The translations under genes and the position numbers were made by a program. The notes beneath the pieces are model-generated. The model did no database searches. It was not told where the DNA came from and was given only the letters and a program-made list of their open reading frames with translations. Positions 1 through 12,457 of a stretch of DNA of 64,000 nt are shown here, in pieces (within the stretch, counting starts at the first letter, position 1; each line of letters opens with the position of its first letter). Source of the DNA: Acholoe squamosa (lineage: Eukaryota; Annelida; Polychaeta; Phyllodocida; Polynoidae); NCBI GenBank assembly GCA_949317995.1, contig OX439039.1:53248785-53312784 (forward strand). Reading direction: 5' to 3'.

Positions 1-2295
1 TTACTACCTCTTGCCCATTTACCCATATAGGTCATGTATGTATACTAGTATCATCATTGGTATTGTTATCTTTGTTATCTAGTTAACTGGAAATATGAAA
101 CCCCTATTCATACATTTCCAGATAGCATGCCACAAGAAGAAACTGTCTATGTGACAACAATTTAATAGCCAGGAATGAGTCATAAAAAGCACAGTCTTTT
201 CTCCTAAATTACCCTACTATATTTTCAAAAAATCAAAAATCTTGCAATTTTCATTTGGAGAACTTAATTCAGATACAAAAATCAGTTTTATTAAGACCTG
301 TTATTATTCTGATTACTTCATATGGCGAGTTCTTAAATTCTACGTGAATATACTCCATAAGTATAATTATGTTGTCCACCAAGAGTGGTTTTTCGAATTA
401 ACCTACTTTAAATTGTGTCACATAACATTCAATGCAGATGTCTCAAGCACCTTTGATTGCACCTGAATGTAATTCATAAGATAAACATAACATGAATCTC
501 AACTCTGAAAAATGTATTGCCAATTTTCAAATGAACATAAGGCTTTAAGGGGCATTCCCTTTTCTGACCTGATTTCTAACCTACCGGCACTGACCTTTTC
601 CCGAACCATCTACTATAATGAAAAGTGTCTGCTCGGTTAGATGTTCAGAATCAAGCCTGATAAAAAACCACTCTTCACCGATATGTGTATATTGTAGTCA
701 CATTAATCCTCACCACAAGACTATCTTCCACCCACTGTGAGCACCTTGCCCGCTGTTATATGCCACTGTTGTATGACATCCCCTGTTGTACATCCAAACT
801 GGGATTTCTGTTAACTATTATATCACCTTCTCCTATACAACATAATTAGATGTCATTCCTTTTTAAAGAATATCCAAGTCATACTGATATAGCTATGTAT
901 AGTATGTGTATACAAAATATTATATATTACTATATGTAAAAAATAAAATGGCTGATGGGTATTCTAAGGTCAGCTATCAATCTGAGTTCAATGACGACAA
1001 CACACTAGTTGAGACATGTACGGGATATACCAAAATAAAGCTATAGTGTGAGAATTCAAAGAAAACCCAGGATGCTGACACTTAGAGATGATTATGTTGA
1101 AAGGTACTGGAATTACAGTGTTTCAAAGTTATGATTCACTGATGTTGGCAATGAGTTATTGTAAGAAAGGGAGCAATAAAGTAAAATGTTGGGTCCAAAA
1201 GGTAATCGAATGGGTCATACGAAAAGTGATCAGGCTGGTCTTTATGACTGAGCTGTCATTGAAATACATGTATTAGGAACAAAAGTAAGATTTTGGGTCA
1301 AGTGCACCCTTGTTCAAAGCTGGGCCATATTAAGCCTGGTCCAATTACATCCTGGATACAATGCTGTTGTGAAGTGGTATAGTGGAACTTGAAGTGCGGT
1401 ACAAACTAAGTGTCTAAGTGTACTAAATTCTACTGTCCAATATATATGGTATTTATGATGTATTATATCTTAATAAAGCAGTGTGCGTGTTGTCTCATGC
1501 TCAGCCTGCTTTGCAGAAATCTATTGGACTCACTGGTAAAGGCTGAAACCCACACTAAGATATATCACTGTTCAATGGATGTATTATCTGAGTTATTATC
1601 GAGGTGCAGTGCTACATGTATCTGATGGCACTATGAAGACATTTCCACTCACAATTCCAACTAAACTTATGTAAAATATTACTAGTGAGCTTTTGTCTTG
1701 TTGTAGTCCACGAGGACAAGATTTACTATTCTCTGTTATCAGTTTGATATACCTTATAGAAGTTTAATATATTCTTTGAACACGTCGCATCGTGCTTACA
1801 TATCATCCCGATTTCTAATTGCCACCATAATTCTTAACCCCTTCTTCTACCAAAGATTGAATTCCATCCTGAAAAATTACCCCCCCTTCTCGGTTGATGA
1901 ATCCCCTGAGATGCATGCTTCCAACAAGTATCTTTTAAACAATAGGGTTGATGTGTCATACTTATTGTGATTCATGACATATGTGTCCCTGTGTTTCACA
2001 GACCTGATAACAGTGAAATAATGATCATTATACAAATCTGAGGTTGTCAAGTCATTTATCAATGTACAGTATATTCTAGTTGCGTGTAAGTAATTGTTGC
2101 AACCGATCCCAAACCAAAACTTAATATTGTGAAAAAGAAAGTGCACTATCTATTTGCATAGTTTTAAATATGTCGTTAGAGTTCTGTGCAGTTTGTGATA
2201 GGAACTGCTTTATGTAGTAGCATGTACATACATATTAAGTAAACTGCTATTGTATCTTATATCTGGTTAGGTGTGTAGAAGTGACTGTAGTAACC
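1..2295. other. AT-rich intergenic DNA, nothing recognised
   Basis: Open frames here are at most 89 codons, show no family motif and are not flanked by convincing splice sites. I see no tandem array and no obvious terminal inverted repeat. It could be intergenic or intronic DNA of a gene outside the window. Confidence 0.5.
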
Positions 2296-2533
2296 TACCG
2301 TAATCTCCCGCGTATTAGACGCGTTGCGCGTATAGGACGCACCCCAAACTCAGCACATGCATTTTCGCGTATAAGACGCACATTTTAATGTGTAAATTTG
2401 TAAGATTAGTACATTTCTATAGTAAAATTACCCCTCGTATAAGACGCACCCCCAACTTGAAGAGATCCTATAAGACCCCCCCAGCATTTTGTTTGGCGTA
2501 GAGGACGCGTCTTATACGCGGGAGATTACGGTA
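2296..2533. mobile_element. TIR element, CCGTAATCTCCCGCG family, copy 1
   Basis: A 238-bp non-coding element. It begins TACCGTAATCTCCCGCGTAT and ends with the inverted form, GCGGGAGATTACGGTA. The inside holds more copies, in both orientations, of a short CGTATAAGACGC-type word, separated by AT-rich spacers, so it can fold into several hairpins. Four further full copies occur in this window (54451, 56036, 56789, 60684) and degenerate ends lie near 17084 and 50503. The mobilising transposase superfamily is not evident. Confidence is high that it is a repeat and moderate for the exact ends. Confidence 0.85.
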
Positions 2534-4821
2534 CATACTCATTTACAAAAATAAAGTAGTACCAAAACCCTGGTATGATCAGGGTTATAATTTCAATTGT
2601 GAAACGATAGTTCTTTACTGAAATGAAGTCCATTTGTGGTTGTATTCAATGTATTCACAAGCTAGTCAAGATATGATATAAGTATGGTAGAATGTCAGGT
2701 TAAGATAGAGGCCACCGAACATTGTTATTTAGCTTCTCCTTAACACAAAAATGTCGGAAGACCATTACAAAAACATTACTGACAGAAACCATTTCTTGCT
2801 ACTTTCTGATATTTCTAATAATAACCATCAACGCCAGTCTACGAATAGAATGTATTCTCTGCCACAAGTATCTTGAAGTTATTCTTAACCATCATGAGTG
2901 TATCAGTATCAGCACCAGTGACATTTATATCGCCAAGTGAATGACTGGTGAAAGATTTACTTGAGACTCTGTTGTATGACATTTCATGATTATTTTGCTC
3001 TCTTTTAGTTTTTATGATTCCTGAATTTAGAAGAGAAAGGTAAATTTGGGGAAATAGTGATTAGTATGTCTTTGGGTCGCGTTCTATTTTAGTTTTGTAA
3101 TATGTAGTGGATGACAACGGAATTCTTATGATGGTTTATGGATTATACAATGTCATAATCCAAGTCAATCAGTAGACATGATAAGAAGTAGAAGATGAAC
3201 AAGAAAATGTGATTATTTCAATATTGTCACTGTGCAGTTGTTATTTGGTGTTGTAATAAAATTGTCTTTTTATTGATCTGGTTAGTCTTCTTTCAATTTT
3301 CGCCAGATTCATCAAAATACGAATTAATGCAAGTCTGAATAAAAGTCAGGATGTTACATCAAAGAATAGACCACACTTTAATTTCCCGTCTATAAGATTT
3401 TAAAAACTGAAAGAAGAATACAATTATCCTTCTAGATCCAAAATTTTTTTTTTTTTTTTTTTTAAGTTACTCCAATAATGGTTGTTTTATGAGTTACGCA
3501 GCAATATATCAATAGAATAACTAATTGCGTTTTTGTCTATTCTAAATTCTCCATGTCACCCAACTCCCATGTTAGGGACGTTATATTTTTGAAGTTATAG
3601 GGAGAGTATTAACATGGAAGGTACCAAATGATAGCGGAGGGCATCAATAAATAAATTTAAAAAAAAAGAAGGATTTCCACCTAGTGTTCTGATTTCCCAT
3701 GTTTTACTCTTGAATCTAACTGAAATATAACTACCGTTATAATCCCGGTGAAACTATATTCCAAAGTTGAGGAAACCCCTTTGTTTGGATTTAAACATTT
3801 AGGCAATCCCCCTCTCTCTTGAGGAGAATTCACGCGTTTTTCTGCTGGGGGCCTTTCTGTATTTCTGATAGATTATACTCATGTCTGATATCTGTGACCA
3901 GACGAGGAATATCCTGCTTTTAGGTGGAAAATAGCATTTTACAGTTTAGGTCACAGGTTTTAAAATAAGATATCTTGAGCTAAGATATTCCAAGTAGTTT
4001 TGCTGCAATAACCTGTCAAACATGGATTGCTATGCTTAACTGGAAATGCTAAATAAGCTCTTAATGCTTTATATTCCAGTAAATATATCAAAAACAGTGA
4101 AAAGTCAGTTTTGTTAAAAAAATTACCAGGCAAAGATTATGTATTTATCATAAAATTGGTTCTAAATGGGATTTTTAAATATTGGGCGAAAGATATTTTA
4201 TTTTTGTCAATGTCCTGGTTCTCGTGGCAACCAGAAAGCTTCATATATGCTCATTTTCCTCTAAAAAACGTTCCTATTGCATTACAAAATTGGTATGTTT
4301 GCCTTAGAGATAGAGAAATTTGAGTACATGTAATACCACTGGGGTCCTCATGAAAAATTAGTCTTAGACATTTTATGGTATATTTTCCAATGTTTTGCCC
4401 ACTGGTGGCCAAAACCAGCACTAGAAAATCCCACGGAGGCTGGTTTCTTGCTGACGGGCCACATTATTCTTTCATGATACAGGCATTTTCCCCCACAATG
4501 GCCACAGACCTCGATAATCTGCCCCATCAATAGTCTTGGTCAGCAATATAGTATTTCTAAAACTGCATTGTCAGATATATCTATAGTGGACACATGGCCA
4601 ATTGCAAGGAGTTGCCAGTGTTAGTATCTTACACTGGGGCCCCTATATATATCCACAATTTTCTTTGGAACTTCGATGTTACTCTATTTAATCCGACCAT
4701 TTATCACCTATGGCTTTGGTAAGACCAATAGTTCACTGGGCCCCATTGGCCGACTTTTAGGTAGGAATTGTATGACCAGAGTCGACCAAAGGTGCTGGAC
4801 TATTGACCTAATTGATAACCT
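2534..4821. other. AT-rich non-coding stretch
   Basis: No coding or RNA gene could be supported. It has a 17-18-nt T run near 3446 and small frames without motifs or splice-site support. Confidence 0.5.
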
Positions 4822-5612
4822 AGGGGCGCGTTCGAGCGCAAACTATGGTCTAGCTGCAGCTTGGTCAAGGTCGGGTCACATTAATATGTGGGCATGCTCA
4901 GAAGGCAGCCACAGAGGCATGACCTAGATACCGCCTGAACAGCCCTGGTCTAGATCCTATTTCCCATAAGGCATGCTGTCAAATACTCACGTGTTGGGTA
5001 TGGAAAGCCGGTGCGACATGCCAGTTCTATGATGTACCCCTCCAAAATAAAATTTTCAGACCCCTCTTGAGGGGGGGACGTAAAAAATTTTGACTTCTCT
5101 TGGGGGGAGTGTAAAAATTTATCCTCTTTTTAGCAAAAAACACCTGCACACTACTATAGATCAAAGAGGGGCACGAAAATTCTCTGCACCTCTGGAGGGG
5201 GGACGCAAAAATGTCGAGGGGGGGGGTGTAAAAAAACTATTGTGAAGGGGCAAATGTTTTGGAGGAGCAAATTCCAAGGAACTGGCTGAAATTTTGGTGT
5301 GCCAGAAGAGCAAATTGCAAATTTTGTTTAAGCATCAATTAGCATTGAGCAAATTCTAGAATGAGCATGTCACACTGGCTTTCCGTAGTACAGTTCTTCC
5401 CACTTCCTGTTCCAAAACCTGACTGCACCAAGCCCCCTGAGCATGGTCTGCCCTGGTGAGCCAGCCTGAAGAACTAGGCCTGTTCTGGCGGTTATCTAGG
5501 GCAGATTAGACCCAAAATAGGACACTAGACCAGGTCAAACCGGCCGCACGAACAGATCTAGTCCCTAGATGGACGACTATAATGTACCATAGTTCACGCT
5601 CGAACCCGACCC
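4822..5612. mobile_element. TIR element with ~26-bp imperfect ends and G-rich interior
   Basis: The left end (GGGGCGCGTTCGAGCGCAAA, then CTATGGT) is matched in inverted form by the right end (ACCATAGTTCACGCTCGAAC, then CCGACCC). The interior has no coding potential and includes a G-rich block at about 5030-5290 built from runs such as GAGGGGGGGACG with spaced AAAAATTTT words. Related G-run blocks occur at 7990-8060, 49960-50180 and 61925-62035. No clear target-site duplication was found, so the element call rests on the inverted ends alone. Confidence 0.5.
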
Positions 5613-7030
5613 AGTTCCTTTCCTCGCCTCTACCCACCCTTTTGCCTCTATTTCCATTTCCTGTTAGAGATCATCAACTTTATGAGCAGGAAAACATAAT
5701 GGATAATCAAGTCACAGCTGATCACAATTGCTCCTAGGCAGGTTGCAAAGAGGGAAAGGAAGGAGGTAGTACATTTGTGAAAGTAGTTATTTATCTACCA
5801 TGGAGATCTCCTCATAAAGAAACCATGGAAATCTAATAATATCCTTTAACAATGTTGTAAAATTAATTGCATCAGGAAATATCAATGACAGAACTGTCAC
5901 ACGAACGGATACCCACATGGTTTCTGGTGCGTGACATCTGCATTTCCTGTCAGACGTAGATATATCAAGTCCCCTCACTGTCATCAATAAAGGCGAGTTT
6001 AGGATAGTTTATGTCAAATGACGACCTAAACTCGTCATACTGACAATACAAAGTCGTCATTGACGAGTTTTCGGCTTCTGAGGTTTTCAGTGTGGCTCAT
6101 TGTAACACCAGTCCCTTTGGTACGATGAATCTAACTAACGGCTGGGTGGTTATTATGAGATTTTGGCCTTGTCACCATTATGATATTCCGTGCCCTTACC
6201 TTTAACCATGTCATTATCGAACACAACATCGTTCCCATCTCCTTATGCAACAATCCTGATACACGTTGACGTCAATGTAAAGTGATATCATTATAGGCTT
6301 AGGCCTGGAAATTAATTGCTATTGGAGATGCGACTCTGCCGTGACATAATAGTACAGGTTTTTTGCTGTTGGAACTTTTTATTGGCAAATTGTGTATGTA
6401 CATACGTGACAAAGTGCACTATTTTTAAACAAATCCCCGTCCATGGCATGCACGTGCAGGACGTTGTCGGTATCTTAATTGTGTGAACGTGAAAGGGACA
6501 GCTCGTTTCCTGAGTGTTTATTTTTTTAGTACCATGATCGTTTCTTTCAATGCTAAATTTAACATACAGCTTAATCACAATTTTCATCGTGTGTCAGAGG
6601 AACAAGGTATTGAAGCTCTCATGTTGTAACAAGGAGCATTGATGATAAGTTTACTCTTGTGCACATACACGCAAAAAAAAAAAAAAAAACTCCCGTCGAG
6701 GGTCAACCCCCCCCCCCCCAATGGCTGAAATTCTTGCAAACGCGCCATTCTAACTGAAGATTTTGCCCTCACCTCAGACGGATTGAAAAATGTTGCCCTC
6801 GGTCAAGAATGTTAAAAAATCTCTTAATGATTTTCGTTAGTTATTACATCAATGTCTATTATTACACGATTTCTGTGATTTTGGGTGCTTTTTCTGGATA
6901 TTCCCATTCTGATATCTTTTGATATTGCATGCCATGATGCATGCATCATGACCTGAGTAAGGTGTGCGGTTATCCATGGATAACAGGTACCCGGTGCCGT
7001 TATCCATGGATATTAAGCACACCATAGAAA
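5613..7030. other. Non-coding stretch with homopolymer runs
   Basis: It contains an A run at about 6672-6689, a C run at about 6709-6719 and the perfect 14-bp palindrome TTATCCATGGATAA twice (about 6970-7015). Frames of up to 91 codons are present but none has a recognisable motif. Confidence 0.45.
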
Positions 7031-7049
7031 TGTGGGAGAATACTTTTAA

Positions 7050-7126
7050 AACTGTACTCCTCCATTGGGGAATCAAATCCCAGCCACCATAAGATTTAGC
7101 CAGCGCATTACCACTAGACCATATTG
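7050..7126 (-). repeat. tRNA-like segment, probable head of a tRNA-derived SINE
   Basis: On the minus strand the segment carries a box-A-like word (TGGTCTAGTGG) and, about 30 nt later, a box-B-like word (GGGATTTGATTCCC), the spacing of an internal RNA polymerase III promoter. The T-arm has mismatches and the 5' and 3' acceptor strands do not pair well, so I do not call a functional tRNA. A decayed tRNA pseudogene or SINE head is more likely. No second copy was noticed. Confidence 0.4.
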
Positions 7127-7731
7127 GCGATGGTATAGAATGGGTTAAAAATTGTACTCACTCAGGGTGGCTTGATGAATGGTCATGAAACGCATAGGAT
7201 TCTGAAGAATTGAGACCATGACAGCCCTCATGGTTAATATCCATAGAAGTAGAGATACCCTAGATGAATAAAGATTAAACAATGAAAGAATATATAATAT
7301 TCAAATCAATTTCTTGTCAAATGTATGTATAATTCTGTGTGCAAGGCAAAGGGAGACACCGATCTCAACTTGGCATGTTTGAAAGTATGATAAAAATAAT
7401 AACCGCTCCCTGCATCTCTCACAGCGAAGAATATGACTCACATGGCTTCGCATGCATGTATTTACTGTTTGTACATTGGATTTTACGTTGAATAGAGGCA
7501 TCCATACCTTAAAGATGGACATTATCATCATCTTTGGGATCTTAACTTGTATGGATTTCAACCATGTGAGCTCACATCATGCCATTTCTCCAGAATATCT
7601 ACCAGGCCACCTGGGTTCATGGCACCACAACAATGGTGACTGCAGCGCTTTGCTTGTCCTTTGCATTTGATGAATTTAGGCTTGGCTATCAGGTAAATCA
7701 GACATTTTTAGGGTTTGTCATGTAATAAAAT

Positions 7732-7865
7732 AAGTAGTTAATGGATAATTCATGACTTGTGTGTGTTAACAAAGGATAGTGCTGGTTTTGGCCACCTTGG
7801 GCTGCACCCTCGTTTAATTATCCTTTGATAACACACACGCTTCATGAATTATCCATTAATTACTT
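7732..7865. repeat. Hairpin repeat, ~46-nt arms
   Basis: The left arm (GTTAATGGATAATTCATGA, then GTGTGTGTTA and AAAGGATA) is matched by a right arm ending TCATGAATTATCCATTAATT, around a loop of about 40 nt. The inverted structure is visible directly; it is probably a small foldback element. No coding content. Confidence 0.65.
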
Positions 7866-7869
7866 GTTC

Positions 7870-9600
7870 ATTAACCAATGTTAATGTACATTAAATAACC
7901 TCTCCTTTTCACCCCAAAAATATTCCACATGTGGAGCTTTGCTGTTTTAGGTCTCCGTACCCCTCTATGATCATTAGTAGCATGCCGGATTTTGTTGACC
8001 CCTCAAGGTGGGTCAAAAGGTTTAGTTTCCCCCTCCCTCAGTAGGGTCAAAAGTTTTTAACCCACCTCCTCAACCTCCCACCATCACCCACGTTGAAAAA
8101 TAATGACTCCCTAAAATCCAACGGGATGGGGAGCTTGCTAATGCCAATCCAACCGGAAGCCCCCTGGTATCGGAACCAATATTGCTCCATGGCAATGGTG
8201 AGCCCTGCTGCTGCCTTACATCATCTTTGACCCCCCGCCACTTTTGTAGGATATTATTAAACTTGTCAGTGTTAGGTCCGAGATCATGCTTTGTTTCTGT
8301 AAGTGGCAGTTAAAAGGCGGCTATAGTATCATATGTGCGGCTGATTATACTCTCGCTAGTCTGCACCTCAAACGCCTACACACTGGTCTACATACTGGAG
8401 GGTCTTGCCAAAAAGCAAAAGTGAACTAAAAAATAAAACGTGCACATTATTGTATTACTGAATAATTTTTCACAACTCGTTTATAGATGAGACGTGCACT
8501 TTCTTTTACAACTCATAATTATAGTGTTTCCCATGTATTACTGCTAATATTATTTTTTTGCTAATAGTATGAAAACTAGTACTCTCTTAACGAAACACAG
8601 GGGTTCCCACTCGTTATCTTTTAGCCAGACCCTCCTGGAGTGTTAAGATCTATATAACACACGTTATAGTAAGGTGCATGTTTGATACGTCACAGGGTGG
8701 TTAGCTGCGAGCAAACATTGTCTACACGTGGTGAGGTAGATGGGCCATGACAAGAAATTTCTCAAAAATATCAAAGTGTATCAGATGATATATTGTCAAA
8801 TGAATATAAGAGCCCTATAGATCGTAGGTTTCATTATTGGGAAAATTACATGATAAGCTGTCGAGGGATGGTATAACGATGTGCTTGATAATGACAACAA
8901 GAAAGAAATTTCAATATCATATTTTCACGCAGCATTTATTTTCTTTTAATTCTTTATAATACATAGTACATCGATGTCTTATATAGACAGAAAACATTGA
9001 TATTTACACTATGAACACATTCATGGTGACTTTTATTTTTGTTTTGTACAATCTACCGGGGGTATTTTTAAATATGTACACGGCTGTCGTGATACATCTC
9101 ATCACTATATCTTTTTGATACTAGACCTTTTACATAATATATTTGGTATTAATATTTGTTCAAGTTTTATTATGCCAATTGGGCAGCAGACCTTTCGGCA
9201 CTTCAATATGTTGCCGACCATCTAGCACAGCAATTTAACCCCCAATAGTTCTAATGGATTCATTGATAATACATGCGTCGTTTATTAGGTTTACCGGATT
9301 ATGGTTTGGAATTTTTCAACTGCAGAGTATGTTGGTAGAAGGTAAAATGAACATTCCGATTTAAATATTAGTACAGAGGTACAGTTAATCATCACACTTA
9401 ACGATAATCCCTTCAAGTTGCAAATATCACAATTTTGAGGTACTACTATTCCTCGTAAAAAGAAATTGTATATTATGCCCAGCTAGCATTATAACCAAGA
9501 TGAAAACTCAGATTCACATAATAAGAGAGTTGTTATTTGGAATGGTTGTGCTTTGCGGTAGGTACATGCTTTGATATTAGTCTTTATATTGATGCGTCAG
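7870..9600. other. Non-coding stretch
   Basis: No gene was supported. It includes a G-run/T-run block at about 7990-8060 similar to those at 5.1, 50.0 and 62.0 kb, and otherwise AT-rich unique-looking sequence. Confidence 0.45.
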
Positions 9601-9606
9601 AACACC

Positions 9607-9965
9607 AGGAGGGTGTTGAGCACTCCTATAGTAAAAGGAAGAGCTGGCTAAAAATGCCCTTGTTTCCAGTCCTTTCTTTTCATGTAGCTATAACTTGTCC
9701 CTTTTGTTGCTCACAAGTGGTCATTCAAGTACGGTGCTCAAAAAGGGGATTTGAGTAGGTACCTAGTTTGGAGAAGTCAGTCAGTATACTATATTATAGA
9801 TCTGTGTAGGTGCCTGATAGTGCAGCTCTCTCTGCTTTAAACAAGGCAGGTGTCTTTTCAGACTAATGTGGTGAGTGCAAGTTGAATGGTGAAGCAGAGC
9901 GTGACTTCTTTTGAAATGAGGGTACCTAATGACAGCTCTTTTTACCATAGGAGCAACACGCTCCT
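9607..9965. mobile_element. TIR element with GTGTTG-CTCCTATAG ends, copy 1
   Basis: About 359 bp, flanked by AGGAG-GTGTTG and CAACAC-CTCCT with subterminal CTATAGTAAAAGGAAGAGCT matched by AGCTCTTTTTACCATAG. A second copy at 43778-44140 is closely similar along its whole length. Two homologous copies 34 kb apart with inverted ends show that this is a non-autonomous DNA transposon. The small frames inside it are not genes. Confidence 0.85.
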
Positions 9966-10039
9966 GTGTCAGTCTCACAATTCTTGTCCCTTCTCAAGTA
10001 GGAAAGCTTTAAGCAGGCATCATTAGATCTATATATGGT

Positions 10040-10125
10040 ATAAACCCTGTCAACATAGATGGTTTAATGCGTAAACCCTGTTAATATGATTTAACGCTTA
10101 AACCCTGTTGATATGGTTTAATACC
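10040..10125. repeat. Short tandem repeat, ~30-35-bp unit, three copies
   Basis: Three successive degenerate units contain the words AAACCCTGT and GGTTTAA or GATTTAA. It lies about 0.5 kb past the stop of the C2-domain gene, so it may be in or just beyond the 3' untranslated region. Confidence 0.6.
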
Positions 10126-10587
10126 TTCATCACAGCCCTTGTGTTTTTCACATTACTAACTATGGGTCCACTCAATATACACAAGATATGTTTGCATTGG
10201 CGATGCGTACTGAAGACTTTTATTACATGTATAAAGAAAGATGCATGCCGTGATGACAGTTAATGAACATTGTTAAGCCTCCAGGAGGGTGCGGTGTCTA
10301 ACTATTAAGCTGTGTTGTGATGTATCAGTCAACGTGATGTGTCACTTCACTACACACCCCCACCTCAATTATAATTCCCTCTATTACAGAGTAGAGATTC
10401 AATAACTCCTTGTCTACATACATGACTTTGTATATGCCTATACATGTAAAGGCTTGAGCAAAGAACTCACTGTTTTACCTGGCTTCATGTAGCCCAACTC
10501 AGAAATAAGCGATCACTAAAATAACGCTAATGGCCCCACAGATAAACACCCCACAGCCCTTTATGCAATGTTAATAGTTCCTGTGAC

Positions 10588-10913
10588 TCAATCAGAGATA
10601 GGGTCCATCAGTAGGTGCCAGTTGGTGGCCACTCGGCCTGGTTGCTGCAACACCTGGTTCCAATGATGAAACTCAGCCTCCTCTGTGGCACCAAAGCCGA
10701 GTCGCACCTCTCCTATTTGCCCATCTGTCCGCAGGGTAGTATGGTCCAGAACTGTCACAGTGAGACTAGTGTAGTGAAGGTCCTCTATTTTGGGACTAAT
10801 TGGGAATGTGAAACTCTCGTTAAACACAGGTGCAGTGTTCTTCTTTTTGGTCTTTGTTTGGTGGCTTGTCGTTGAGCGCCGGGGTTGTGAGAGGCCCACT
10901 CGCACATATGGAT
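10588..10913 (-). CDS. Terminal exon of C2-domain protein (rest of C2B)
   Basis: This exon encodes 107 residues and the stop codon. The acceptor is a clean pyrimidine-rich CTCATTAACAG on the minus strand; the first two bases complete a GAT codon begun by the exon at 12346-12457, giving the C2 signature DPYVRVGL. The segment holds the rest of the second C2 domain: a polybasic stretch (KTKKKN), the core FNESFTFPI, a loop-3 region with two of the usual acidic ligands (VLDHTTLRTDG; the position two after the first Asp is Thr), and a C-terminal HHWNQVLQ...NWHLL motif typical of synaptotagmin-type C2B domains. Calcium binding by C2B is therefore possible but incomplete. The 3' UTR lies below 10588; no poly(A) signal is confidently assigned. 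Confidence 0.9.
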
Positions 10914-12345
10914 CTGTTAATGAGAGAAGAGGACGGAGATTTAGAGACGGATGCATTTATGAACAGAGGGTTAATTGCAATCGTATAAGAGACTAGACAT
11001 TGCTTAAAATCTGATTAGAAATCAAATGGGAGAAGCCAAAACGAATAGATTACTTGCGGTATTCCGTCCTTCGTTCACACTTTCAGAGAATTTAATGCAA
11101 CTAGAGCACCAGCAGCACAGCTGCATTTTTTTTCTCGATTATGACAATCTAATCCAAGACACATGGACACATTATATCCTGTGCTTATAAAGCTTCAGCT
11201 GAATAATTGGAAAGTCCGTCCCGTAAAGAAGTATGACGTATCTACACAATAAGACTGCCCCGAAAATGGCTTTTCGAGACAGAAAAAAAATGCCTGTTCC
11301 ACGGACGGCTCGTTTAAGTATATCATTGATGATATCTTTAGGAGAGACGGAAATTGAAACTCTAATTCTGATAGACCTACGTGGCCTAAGAAACGGAAGA
11401 AATGAGTCTTAGAATAGACCATGTATTGCTCTTACAGTCTGAAATTGTATTGACATATCCCCATCGGACTAAAGCTTTCATCCCTGTGAGTCCAGAGGCG
11501 GATGTAAAGCAACAGGTGTAATTGCCAGGTGGCTTCAGCTCTGGCTCTAAAATAGAATTCCTCTATTGTACCACTAAGTGCATCTTATTCCTTTGGTAAG
11601 CTGACTCTCGTCTCTCACCCATAACCTAATCAATGACCAATGTTGTATGGCACAGAGACAAGCTAACACAGGACAGGTCTGGGACGCCGAGCAGGAGGGC
11701 TTTCAGAATACACATTATCTATAGCCTTTTATATGACGTCCAGTTGGTCCGCCGTTTCAAATTCACAGGTTGATGTTAACCCACTGATTGAAATACCCTG
11801 ATGGGTACCTTCTTGTCCCTCTATAGTTAACACCCACTTCCAGGGACAAACTTGTCCCCATTTATTAACCTTTATCAGTCCATACATGTACGGACACATA
11901 ACCAGCTCCAGTCACGCTTGTACTGAGGATTATAATCACTAAAAAGGAGAGAGAGAGAAGTAGCTGTTGCAAAATAAACTGACAAAACTACTTATTTCCC
12001 CTGGTAGTTTTACTAATTGTGAGACAGTTTTAATTAGACGTGCGTGAGACTTTTGGTACAAACAACGAGCTCAGTCAAAGCCCATCCTCAACTCACCTGT
12101 GTGTTATCGCAATCATATATACAGGTAGCTATTTAATGTTGAAATCTCCTGTAGACCCTATTACTAACTATATATAAACAAAAAATCAACCCTGACCCAT
12201 GTATCCCTGGGCTCTAGATCTGTTTATAAAGGATTTCCTCGGTGAGACTTATTCACTTTTGACAAAGGATTTAAGAACAGCAACTGAGTCGTGTAATCTA
12301 ACACCATTAGTTGAGCTATGATTATAATCAAAGACAGCTATTTAC

Positions 12346-12457
12346 CTGGGGCACCTGTAAAGGTGTGTCTATTGAGATCTGTCACCTGGTGGACGGCAAC
12401 TGTCAGCTTCTCAGCACTCGCATAGAAACACACTGAGATGTGAATATGACCCAGCTC
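12346..12457 (-). CDS. Internal exon of C2-domain protein (start of C2B)
   Basis: A 112-nt exon, too short for simple ORF calling, recognised from splice sites and protein continuity. Acceptor TTATCTTCCAG and donor G/GTAAAT flank 37 codons plus one base. The encoded strand-loop pattern (ELGHIHISVCFYASAEKLTV, then AVHQVTDLN) is the first half of a C2 domain. It starts in phase 0 directly after the residue Q that closes the exon at 14084 and ends in phase 1, completing the Asp of DPYV in the next exon. Both junctions fit exactly, which is strong evidence that the exon is real. Confidence 0.88.
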
